From: Chloroflexota bacterium
GTDB taxonomy: Bacteria; Chloroflexota; UBA5177; JANWHV01
Direction: 5' to 3'
Assembly (NCBI GenBank): GCA_025924845.1
Contig: JAICHN010000093.1
Coordinates: forward strand, 1 to 13,663
DNA length: 13,663 nucleotides
In this document: in pieces, positions 1-6,493 of the stretch
How the letters are laid out: each line of letters begins with the position of its first letter
Position numbering within the stretch: position 1 is the stretch's first letter
Position numbers and translations under genes: made by a program
Notes under the pieces: generated by a model
What the model was told of the DNA's origin: nothing
Seen by the model: only the letters and a program-made list of their open reading frames with translations
Databases searched by the model: none

Positions 1-182
1 ACTCCAGCGGCGGCATCACGATCCACTTCCCGTTCACCGCGCTGCCATTCCTCAGTCCAGAACCATGCCTGTTCCGGGTTCGCCCGTGTCATAAGGTCCA
101 TGAGTTGCGCCCGCGTCGCACGGTGATGCTCTTCCTCAGCTTGGATCATTGCGCGCAGTTCGTCAATTTTTGGGGTAAGCAC
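1..182 (-). CDS. Partial antitoxin-like protein (C-terminal region, runs off left edge)
   Basis: An open frame on the minus strand runs from an in-frame stop at 255-257 to the left edge. Its visible end reads FWTEEWQRGEREVDRDAAAG. I associate this Trp-rich then acidic pattern (EWQxGEREVDxDxAAG) with the tails of AbrB/MazE-like and other small antitoxins in Chloroflexota and Cyanobacteria. Before it lies a predicted helix rich in Glu, Gln and His (about codons 10-30). No strong start is visible: candidates are GTG at 182 and ATG at 149, neither with a clear Shine-Dalgarno sequence. The N-terminal swapped-hairpin domain of AbrB proteins is not present in this frame, so the gene may be a short antitoxin or a decayed copy. 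If intact, a toxin gene would be expected just beyond the left edge. Identification rests on one motif. Confidence 0.4.
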   Translation of the reverse strand, partial: MLTPKIDELRAMIQAEEEHHRATRAQLMDLMTRANPEQAWFWTEEWQRGEREVDRDAAAG

Positions 183-316
183 GCCGCCGACGTTGAGCTG
201 TTCCGCATCGACTAGGTGTTTCCTCAGTGCGTGGCGTACCGCCCTTGAATTGTACTATAGGTAGATCATTGATATCCGTCCGTGCATCGCCGCGAATCGG
301 AATGTCGATCTCCAGC

Positions 317-1114
317 CTACGCCCGCAGCACCGACCGCAAAAAGGCGCGGGTCCGTTCTTGCTGGGGGTCGCCGAAGATCTGGGCCGGCGGGCCGGCCTC
401 CACGATCACGCCCTGGTCCATGAAGACTACGTGATCGCCCACGTCGCGCGCGAAGCCCATCTCATGGGTGACCACCACCATGGTCATCCCGTCCAGAGCG
501 AGGCCCTTCATCACCTCCAGCACATCACCCACCAACTCGGGGTCGAGGGCGCTGGTCGCCTCGTCAAACAGCATGACCTTGGGTTCCATGGCCAGGGCGC
601 GGGCAATGGCCACCCGCTGCTGTTGGCCTCCGGAGAGTTGCGAAGGGTATGCCTTCTCCTTCTCGCTCAGCCCGACCCGCGCCAGCAATTGCCTACCTCG
701 CTCGATCGCCAAGCCTTTGGGCAGGCCGCGCACGCCGATCGGCGCTTCGATGATGTTCTGCAGGGCCGTCATGTGGGGGAAGAGGTTGAAGCGTTGGAAG
801 ACCATACCCACCTCGGCACGCATGCGCGCAATGTTGCGCCCGCTGTCCTCCTTGAGGCGCCCCCGGACCAGGCGATAACCCATCAGTTCGCCGTCGATGC
901 TGATCTGGCCGCGTTGGATCTTCTCCAGATGATTGAGGCAGCGAAGGAAGGTGCTTTTCCCGGAGCCGCTGGGTCCGATGATCACCTGCACCTGACCCTT
1001 GGCTACGTCCAGGCTGATCCCCTTGAGGACATGGAGCTTGCCGAAATACTTGTGGACATCCTCGGCACGGACCATCGGCTGATCGCTTGGTGTGGTGCTC
1101 TCGACTGCTTGCAT
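317..1114 (-). CDS. Polar amino acid ABC transporter, ATP-binding protein (GlnQ/HisP type)
   Basis: This 265-aa protein is the cytoplasmic ATPase that powers an amino acid importer. It has Walker A GPSGSGKS (residues 47-54), Q-loop Gln107, signature LSGGQQQ (160-166), Walker B with MLFDE (181-185), D-loop SALD and switch His217 in VVVTHE. These are the normal features of the PAAT (polar amino acid transport) family, and the length is typical. It is the last gene of a three-gene minus-strand operon, 24 bp downstream of the permease stop, so it is very likely co-transcribed. The ATG at 1114 is preceded by GGGAG at a slightly long spacing of about 12 nt. No other start fits better: the internal Met14 has no Shine-Dalgarno sequence. 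Substrate cannot be read from the ATPase. Family assignment is secure and the exact amino acid is unknown. Confidence 0.95.
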   Translation of the reverse strand: MQAVESTTPSDQPMVRAEDVHKYFGKLHVLKGISLDVAKGQVQVIIGPSGSGKSTFLRCLNHLEKIQRGQISIDGELMGYRLVRGRLKEDSGRNIARMRAEVGMVFQRFNLFPHMTALQNIIEAPIGVRGLPKGLAIERGRQLLARVGLSEKEKAYPSQLSGGQQQRVAIARALAMEPKVMLFDEATSALDPELVGDVLEVMKGLALDGMTMVVVTHEMGFARDVGDHVVFMDQGVIVEAGPPAQIFGDPQQERTRAFLRSVLRA

Positions 1115-1138
1115 GGCGATACGCTTCTCCCAAAGGGA

Positions 1139-1915
1139 CTATCGACGGATGCCCGTGCCCATGGAGTCGACCACCCGCCCCCAGAACGCGAAGAAGCCGC
1201 CGCCTTCATCCCGGCCGCGGCGATCGCCGAGACGGCTCTCGATGTATGCCTGGCCGATACTGATTACGGTCGTCATCACCAGGTAATATACGGAGGCGAT
1301 GCTCAACAGTTCGAGATTGCGCGTTGCGCCATCACAAAGCGTGCAGCCGAATATATTCTCCGAACGCTGCGTGAGTTCCTGCACCGAAATGTAGGACGCC
1401 AACGAAGTCGTTTTCAACATGCTGATCAACTCGTTACCAGTCGGGGGGATGATCACTCGCATTGCTTGCGGCAACACGATGCGCCGCATGATGCGGCCGT
1501 ACCGCATGCCCAGTGATTGCGCCGCCTCGGTCTGCCCTGGGTCAATCGCCTCCAGGCCCGCCCGCACAATCTCCGACATATAGGCGCCCTCGTTCAACCC
1601 CAGGGCGAGCAGGGCAATCTGAAACTCATTCAAGCTCTGCAAGGCCGGGATGATTTGTGGGAGGCCGGTGTACCACATGATCAATTGGACGAATACCGGG
1701 GTGCCGCGAAACAGCCAGATATACAGTTCCACGACCAGGCGCAGGGGAATGATCCGTGATTGCTTGCCGAGCGCGCAGAGGATGCCGAGTACGATGCCGG
1801 AGAATTGGGCCAGAACGGTGAGGGCAAGGGTGATCTCGGCGCCCTGGATCAGTGAACCATTGAAGATGTATTCACGAACTATCGACCAGTCGAAGTTAAC
1901 CGAACCGAGAATCAC
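1139..1915 (-). CDS. Polar amino acid ABC transporter, permease (HisM/GlnP type)
   Basis: This 258-aa integral membrane protein forms the channel of the importer. It has several hydrophobic segments and the cytoplasmic EAA loop, which docks on the ATPase, in the region EAAQSLGMRYGRIMRRIVLP (about residues 134-153). The preceding NEGAYMSEIVRAGLEAI is also typical of the His/Glu/Gln/Arg permease subfamily. Only one permease gene is present, so the channel is probably a homodimer. The start is GTG at 1915 with a weak AGAG-type site upstream; no ATG near it would keep the first membrane segment. Its stop lies 24 bp before the ATPase gene, and the binding-protein gene ends 93 bp upstream (1916-2008). 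The Cys pair in GCTLCDG (about residues 190-196) is not a feature I know from the family. Confidence 0.94.
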   Translation of the reverse strand: MILGSVNFDWSIVREYIFNGSLIQGAEITLALTVLAQFSGIVLGILCALGKQSRIIPLRLVVELYIWLFRGTPVFVQLIMWYTGLPQIIPALQSLNEFQIALLALGLNEGAYMSEIVRAGLEAIDPGQTEAAQSLGMRYGRIMRRIVLPQAMRVIIPPTGNELISMLKTTSLASYISVQELTQRSENIFGCTLCDGATRNLELLSIASVYYLVMTTVISIGQAYIESRLGDRRGRDEGGGFFAFWGRVVDSMGTGIRR

Positions 1916-2008
1916 CGCTCTATTCTATCTCTCACTTCGCCGTGCCGGGCACTTCGCCGCGTCGGGGTCCGGCTCCCGGTGGCCGGACCCCGACCCGTGC
2001 GCTGGTTC

Positions 2009-2836
2009 CTACTTTAGCGCGCCTTGCGAGAGATTGTACTTCTTCAGAATGGCGCGATACTGACCGTCCTTCATGAGAAGGCCGAGCGCCTTGCTTACCG
2101 CTGTCTGCAGGGGCTTGTCTGACTTGCGAATGGCGATGCCGTAGGTTTGCGTACCAAACTGCTTGCCGGCGATTTGCAACTGGCTGGGCCGCTTCTGGAC
2201 ATAGAAGGCGGCAACCGGGTAGTCGGTGAGGTATGCCTGGACTCGGCCCAATTCAAGCTGCTGCAGCGCATCGCTGTCCTGCTTGTAATACTTCACCGAG
2301 ATCAGCGTCTTGCCCGCTTTCTTCAGCTTGGCGTTCTCGGCGTTGAGGGCGTCCGATTCGGTGGTAGCAGCCTGTACGCCTGCGGTGAGTCCCGACAAAT
2401 CGGCAATGCTCTGGACGTGCTTGGGATTGCCCTTGGCCACGACGATGCTCTGGCCGGCCAGAAAATAGGGCACGAAGATCAGCGTCTTTTTCCGGCCTGC
2501 CGTAATGCCCATGGACGACATAATCATGTCGAAGCGATTGGCCGCCAGGGCAGGGATGATCGTGTCGAAATTGGGAATGTTGACCCAGGTGGTTTTCAGT
2601 CCCATCTTGGCGGCGATGGCGGTGCCCAAATCGATGTCGGCGCCGGTCGGGACGTTCAGGTTCGCGCCGGTGTAGCTCTCCATCGGCGGGTAGGGGATGT
2701 TGGTGCCGATAGTCAAGGTGCCGGGGGTCTTGAGGCCGGGCGGCGCGGTCACCGGGGCGGCGCCGTTCGCCGCACCCGCGAAGGGAAGCAGCGTTGCCAG
2801 GGCCAGGGCGGCAATGATCATACGTGTACGCTTCAT
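2009..2836 (-). CDS. Amino acid ABC transporter substrate-binding protein (SBP_bac_3 family)
   Basis: This secreted binding protein captures the amino acid and hands it to the permease. The N-terminus (MKRTRMIIAALALATLLPFA) is a signal peptide with a Lys/Arg n-region and hydrophobic core, followed by Ala-rich possible signal peptidase I sites. There is no lipobox cysteine, so it does not look like a lipoprotein. The mature part has the family pattern IGTNIPYPPMES, then SMGITAGRKKTLIF with the ligand carboxylate-binding Arg, and later YLTDYPVAA with the Asp usually contacting the amino group. The frame extends to GTG at 2848, but GAGGAG at 2841-2846 lies downstream of that codon and points to ATG at 2836 (4-nt spacing) or 2839 (1 nt). 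I chose 2836, giving about 275 aa. It is the first gene of the importer operon. Confidence 0.93.
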   Translation of the reverse strand: MKRTRMIIAALALATLLPFAGAANGAAPVTAPPGLKTPGTLTIGTNIPYPPMESYTGANLNVPTGADIDLGTAIAAKMGLKTTWVNIPNFDTIIPALAANRFDMIMSSMGITAGRKKTLIFVPYFLAGQSIVVAKGNPKHVQSIADLSGLTAGVQAATTESDALNAENAKLKKAGKTLISVKYYKQDSDALQQLELGRVQAYLTDYPVAAFYVQKRPSQLQIAGKQFGTQTYGIAIRKSDKPLQTAVSKALGLLMKDGQYRAILKKYNLSQGALK

Positions 2837-2980
2837 CATGCTCCTCACTAATGCCTATAAATGGGTGGAGGAAAAGATACCGTGGACGAGTAATCTGGTC
2901 GGCTGAGTATTGCCGATCGCACCTCCTTGAAGTCCGTGCCTTGCCGCTTTACGTAAGTCGAGAGTACGGCCTTGTTCCTA

Positions 2981-3010
2981 AATATGGAGCGAATGCGCAC
3001 GGCTTGGCAA
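2981..3010 (-). promoter_or_regulatory. Candidate sigma-70-type promoter of the amino acid importer operon
   Basis: On the minus strand TTGCCA (3010-3005, five of six matches to TTGACA) is followed after 18 nt by CATATT (2986-2981, four of six matches to TATAAT). It would give a leader of roughly 140 nt before the binding-protein gene. That leader contains a strong Shine-Dalgarno-like AAGGAGGTG (2929-2921) with no convincing start codon after it, and a perfect 8-bp palindrome TTACGTAA near 2950. The call rests on consensus matching only. Confidence 0.33.
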
Positions 3011-3027
3011 GGCGGTCGATACGATAG

Positions 3028-4851
3028 TCACACTTCCAGTACCTCCGGCAGGAGGTCGCCGTGGCGCTCTGCCTGCGTATAGAGCCTGTGATACAGCCCT
3101 TCGGCGGCAAGTAGAGAGCGATGAGTACCCGACTCCACGATCCGTCCCTCGTCCAGCACGACGATCAGATCCGCCCGCTGGATGGTGGAGAGACGGTGCG
3201 CGATCACCAGGGTGGTGCGGCCCGCCATCAGATGCTCGAGCGCCTCCTGCACCAGGCGCTCCGATTCGTTGTCCAGCGAGGATGTCGCCTCGTCCAGAAT
3301 CAGAATGCGCGGGTCGCGCAGAATAGCGCGCGCGATGGCGATGCGCTGGCGCTGTCCGCCGGAGAGCTTGACCCCTCGTTCGCCGACCAGCGAACCGTAG
3401 CCCTCGGGCAGCTTGAGAATGAACTGGTGAGCATTGGCGGCCTCGGCGGCGGCGATGATCTCCGCCTCCGATGCATCCAGGCGGCCATAGGCGATGTTCT
3501 CGCGCACCGTAATGCCGAACAGCACCGGCTCTTGAGGCACCAGGGCGATTTGCCCGCGTAGGCTTTCCAGGGTGCCCTGGCGAATATCGGCGCCGTCAAT
3601 CAGGATGCGCCCGCTACCTGGCTCATAGAAGCGAGGAATCAGCGAGGCGATCGTCGTCTTGCCCGCCCCGCTCGGTCCGACGAGCGCCGTCATCCGGCCC
3701 GCGTCGACCTTGAAGCTTACGCCGCGCAGTACCTCGCGCTCGGGGATATAACTGAAGCGTACGTCATCGAGCGCCAGCGATTGGCGGAGGAGCGGCAGTG
3801 GTCGTGCCTCGGGGCGATCGGCGATACCGGGTTTGGTATCCAGTACCTCGAACACTCGTCCGGCGGCGCCCATGGCCTCCTGGGTCTGTCCATACAGATT
3901 GGTCAAGGTGCCCAGGGGGCCCGCGATCAGGAAAATGTAGAACAGAAATGAGATCAGGCCGCCGGGCGTAAGGTGCCCCGCCAACACCTCGCGCCCCCCG
4001 AACCACAGGACGATGGTGATGGAGCCGAAGGTGAGGAAGGTGATCAGGGTGACCATGCCGGCGCGTAGCCGGATCCGGCCAAGGGTGAGCGTGAAGACTC
4101 GCTCGACCAAGCCGCCGTAGCGGGCAATCTCGTGCGGCTCACGGGTGAAAGCCTGCACGACCCTGACATTGGCCAGCGCCTCCTCCAGCACGGTAGTGGC
4201 GCTGCCAAGCTCTTCCTGTACCCTGCGGGCCACACGGGTGAGTTGGCGTCCGAACAGGGCGGCGCTGAAGGCGATCAGCGGCGTCACTACCAGCATGAGC
4301 AGAGAGAGCCGCCAGTCGAGATAGAAGATGATCGCCACGCTACCCACCAGGGTGACCAGTTGCTGGAGCAGGCTGAGCAGATTGCCGCTGACCACGTTTT
4401 GCACCGCGTTCACGTCATTGGTGACGCGGGACATCAACTCCCCGGTGCGGTGGTCGGCATAAAAGGACTGGGAGAGCGATTGCAGATGGGCGAACAATGT
4501 ACGCCGCAAATCGGCGATGATCCGTTCGCCTACCCAACCGCTCAGATAATTCTGGGTGAAGTTGAAGCCGGCCTGAAGCAGAAAGACGGCAAAGAGGCTG
4601 AGCGTAATCAGGTTCAGGGCACGCTCGTCGTGCCGTACGAAAACGCTGTCCACCAGATTGCGCACGATCCAGGGAAAGACCAGACTCATCGAGCTGGAGA
4701 CGCACAGGCTGATCGCGGCCAGAATCAGCCGTCGTGCGTAGGGCCTCGTGTAGCCCAGGAGACGGCGGAAGGACCGGACATCGCCCCGCCCCAGCTTATG
4801 GCGCGGTCCTGGCGGCCCCATGCCGCCGCGCCCGCCGCCGCGATGCATCAT
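3028..4851 (-). CDS. ABC exporter half-transporter (MsbA/YheI/BmrA-like), fused membrane and ATPase domains
   Basis: This 607-aa protein has a type I exporter membrane domain of about six helices (residues 35-325) followed by an ATPase domain (360-600). Walker A is GPSGAGKT (392-399), Q-loop VPQEP (438-442), signature LSGGQ (496-500), Walker B ILILDE (516-521), D-loop SSLD and switch His552 in IAHRLSTI. It probably works as a homodimer exporting lipids, drugs or peptides; the substrate cannot be read from sequence. No partner half-transporter is adjacent. The first 20 residues are an unusual Gly/Arg/Pro-rich stretch (MMHRGGGRGGMGPPGPR). The ATG at 4851 has no visible Shine-Dalgarno sequence and lies 9 bp after a perfect 23-bp inverted repeat, so a start further in (Met11 at 4821) is possible. 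A small membrane protein gene lies upstream on the same strand. Confidence 0.93.
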   Translation of the reverse strand: MMHRGGGRGGMGPPGPRHKLGRGDVRSFRRLLGYTRPYARRLILAAISLCVSSSMSLVFPWIVRNLVDSVFVRHDERALNLITLSLFAVFLLQAGFNFTQNYLSGWVGERIIADLRRTLFAHLQSLSQSFYADHRTGELMSRVTNDVNAVQNVVSGNLLSLLQQLVTLVGSVAIIFYLDWRLSLLMLVVTPLIAFSAALFGRQLTRVARRVQEELGSATTVLEEALANVRVVQAFTREPHEIARYGGLVERVFTLTLGRIRLRAGMVTLITFLTFGSITIVLWFGGREVLAGHLTPGGLISFLFYIFLIAGPLGTLTNLYGQTQEAMGAAGRVFEVLDTKPGIADRPEARPLPLLRQSLALDDVRFSYIPEREVLRGVSFKVDAGRMTALVGPSGAGKTTIASLIPRFYEPGSGRILIDGADIRQGTLESLRGQIALVPQEPVLFGITVRENIAYGRLDASEAEIIAAAEAANAHQFILKLPEGYGSLVGERGVKLSGGQRQRIAIARAILRDPRILILDEATSSLDNESERLVQEALEHLMAGRTTLVIAHRLSTIQRADLIVVLDEGRIVESGTHRSLLAAEGLYHRLYTQAERHGDLLPEVLEV

Positions 4852-4860
4852 GTAGAAACG

Positions 4861-4911
4861 GCTACGGTCCCATGGTCCGGTTTCGAGGAAACCGGACCAT
4901 GGGACCGTAGC
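4861..4911. repeat. Perfect 23-bp inverted repeat with 5-nt loop (long hairpin)
   Basis: Bases 4861-4883 are exactly complementary to 4889-4911, separated by the loop CGAGG (4884-4888). The arm begins GCTACGGTCCCATGG and ends CCGGTTT. A further G·T pair is possible at 4860/4912. It sits between the small membrane protein gene and the exporter gene, both on the minus strand, 9 bp before the exporter ATG. There is no T-run on either side, so it is not a standard intrinsic terminator. A smaller CCACC/GGTGG hairpin lies just before it near 4919-4931. It could be a strong terminator or RNase III processing site, a translational control element, or a small mobile-element footprint. Confidence 0.9.
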
Positions 4912-4944
4912 TCCATTACCACCAGGGGTGGCCCGCGGTCGAGC

Positions 4945-5205
4945 TTAGCGGCCCAGCAGGCCCCCACCGCCACCGCCCAGGCGGCGGCGGCTCATGCCCT
5001 TCACATCGGTGGTGGCGCCGCCCACGAATCCTCCGGCCAGGACGAGCACGCCGATCACGAGGAACAGGATATGCGCCGAGGCAAGGACAGTGACCGCGCC
5101 CAGGCCAACCAGAGCCGCGCCGTCAAGCGCGGCGGGTGCTCGTCGCATACGACCGGCCACGAAGCCGATTGCCACTAGAGCCACCAAGAAAAGAAATACG
5201 ATCAT
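4945..5205 (-). CDS. Small hydrophobic membrane protein of unknown function
   Basis: This 86-aa protein is one I do not recognise. The start at 5205 is well supported by GGAGGT eight bases upstream. Residues 1-18 (MIVFLFLVALVAIGFVAG) form one membrane segment or signal anchor. After a short basic loop (RMRR), residues 29-63 are hydrophobic and Gly/Ala-rich, enough for one or two more segments. The C-terminus is basic and glycine-rich (SRRRLGGGGGGLLGR) and probably cytoplasmic or membrane-associated. It lies 93 bp upstream of the ABC exporter on the same strand, with a long hairpin in between, so the two may be co-transcribed and separately regulated. An accessory role to the exporter is possible, but position is the only support. 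The Gly codon run creates an imperfect GC-rich hairpin at 4967-4990. Confidence 0.72.
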   Translation of the reverse strand: MIVFLFLVALVAIGFVAGRMRRAPAALDGAALVGLGAVTVLASAHILFLVIGVLVLAGGFVGGATTDVKGMSRRRLGGGGGGLLGR

Positions 5206-5258
5206 CGCTGTTTACCTCCATGCCGGCCCGCTGGGGTCACGCCATTTCCACAACATCC

Positions 5259-5285
5259 TTTATAGAGACGCGCGCCTTGTGTCTA
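5259..5285 (-). promoter_or_regulatory. Candidate promoter of the small membrane protein gene
   Basis: On the minus strand TAGACA (5285-5280) and TATAAA (5264-5259) are separated by 15 nt. This is short for sigma-70, but the -10 match is good. It would place transcription start about 45 nt before the ATG at 5205. The rest of 5206-5448 is the divergent intergenic region with lgt, and I found no convincing lgt promoter in it. Confidence 0.3.
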
Positions 5286-5448
5286 TGTAGTGTGCCACGT
5301 TTCGTGCCATCCTGTCGCGCCCTACGGGGCCAAAATGTGATCCTCGGGAAAAAATGGGCTCCATGCGTCGAGGGGCCCCCTTCCATGGTATCCTCTGTGG
5401 CGACCCTTGTAATCACTGTACTTATCGTCCGCCGAAACGGGAGTCACG

Positions 5449-6408
5449 ATGTTTGCCCTGCTCGCGTCCCTTACGATCAGTCTCGATCCGGTCCTGGTAA
5501 AGGTCGGATCCTTCTCCTTACGATGGTACGGCCTCATGTACGTGGTGGGGATCGCCGTCGGCCTCCTGGTGCTGCGGCCCTATGCCCAACGCCGCGATGT
5601 GACCAGCGACCAGATGTGGAATATCTTTTGGGGCACGGCGATCGCCGCCCTGGTCGGTGGTCGGCTGTACTATGTCCTCCAATCCGACCCCGGATCCTAC
5701 ATTCACCATCCCGGCGATCTGTTTGCCTTCTGGCAGGGCGGAATGGCGTTCTACGGCGCCATCTTCCTCGGCGTGCCCGTGCTGTTGCTCCTCGCCTATC
5801 AACAGCGCGTGCCGCTTGGCGTAGCTCTGGACTGCGTGGCGATTTTCGCGCCGCTGGCCCAGGCGGTGGGCCGGATCGGCAATATCATCAACGGCGACAT
5901 TGTCGGCTATTCGAGTAACCTGCCCTGGGCCACCACCTATACCAATCCCAACAGCTTCGCACCGCTCAACGTCGCCGTGCAGCCGGCGGCGGCCTACGAA
6001 CTGCTGTTCGGGGTGGCGCTCTTCGCCGTGCTCTGGCCGCTCCGCTTCCGTCTCCAACCCGCCGGTATGCTGTTCGTGCTCTATTTAAGCCTCTACAGCG
6101 TGGGTCAGTTCTTTCTGTTCATCCTCCGCGACAATGAAATCGTGCTCTTCCACCTCAAGCAGGCGCAGGTAACCTCGATATTCGTCCAGGTCGGCGTCGT
6201 CATTCTGGCCTGGTTGATCGGGCAGTTTGCCTGGTGGTTCGACCCGGCCTTCGCCGGCACGGACGAGGACGAAGACGAGGAGGATTACGAAGGCGATGCG
6301 GGGGATGCCTTGATCGGCGAACCTTCGCTCCAAGCGGAAGATGCCGGGCCGGGCGAAGTACTCGCCGCCGATCTTTCCACCTATGGGCAGGCCTCCAATA
6401 GCCAATAG
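5449..6408 (+). CDS. lgt: Prolipoprotein diacylglyceryl transferase
   Basis: Lgt moves a diacylglyceryl group from phosphatidylglycerol to the lipobox cysteine of prolipoproteins in the cytoplasmic membrane, the first step of lipoprotein maturation. The 319-aa product has about seven membrane segments and the family signature as GRIGNIINGDIVG (residues 141-153), with SLRWYGLMYVVG (23-34) near the start. ATG 5449 has GGGAG five bases upstream. Several E. coli residues look replaced when aligned by eye: Tyr102 for His103, Gln178 for the His of the HPxQxYE motif, and Gln220 and Phe224 for Arg239 and Glu243. The last 50 residues form a very acidic tail (TDEDEDEEDYEGD) absent from most Lgt proteins. 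It is the first gene of the plus-strand block, and the next gene starts 85 bp downstream. Confidence 0.9.
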   Translation: MFALLASLTISLDPVLVKVGSFSLRWYGLMYVVGIAVGLLVLRPYAQRRDVTSDQMWNIFWGTAIAALVGGRLYYVLQSDPGSYIHHPGDLFAFWQGGMAFYGAIFLGVPVLLLLAYQQRVPLGVALDCVAIFAPLAQAVGRIGNIINGDIVGYSSNLPWATTYTNPNSFAPLNVAVQPAAAYELLFGVALFAVLWPLRFRLQPAGMLFVLYLSLYSVGQFFLFILRDNEIVLFHLKQAQVTSIFVQVGVVILAWLIGQFAWWFDPAFAGTDEDEDEEDYEGDAGDALIGEPSLQAEDAGPGEVLAADLSTYGQASNSQ

Positions 6409-6493
6409 TCCTCCTTGTGAGAGGCGCGTGGACGGTCCATACTAGCATCACTGGATCGTATGCGAGCGGGGGACAGCCCGGAAGGGACGGTGA

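Noticed and set aside
227..1516. A 429-codon open frame on the plus strand
   Set aside because: It lies antisense to the importer ATPase and permease genes, whose motifs are unmistakable. Its translation is His/Gln/Arg-rich shadow sequence with no recognisable domain.
4967..4990. GC-rich imperfect hairpin in the 3' end of the small membrane protein gene
   Set aside because: It is explained by Gly and Arg codon runs within the coding sequence.
4132..5178. A 348-codon open frame on the plus strand
   Set aside because: It runs antisense through the exporter gene, the hairpin and the small membrane gene. The composition is typical of reverse-frame translation of GC-rich genes.
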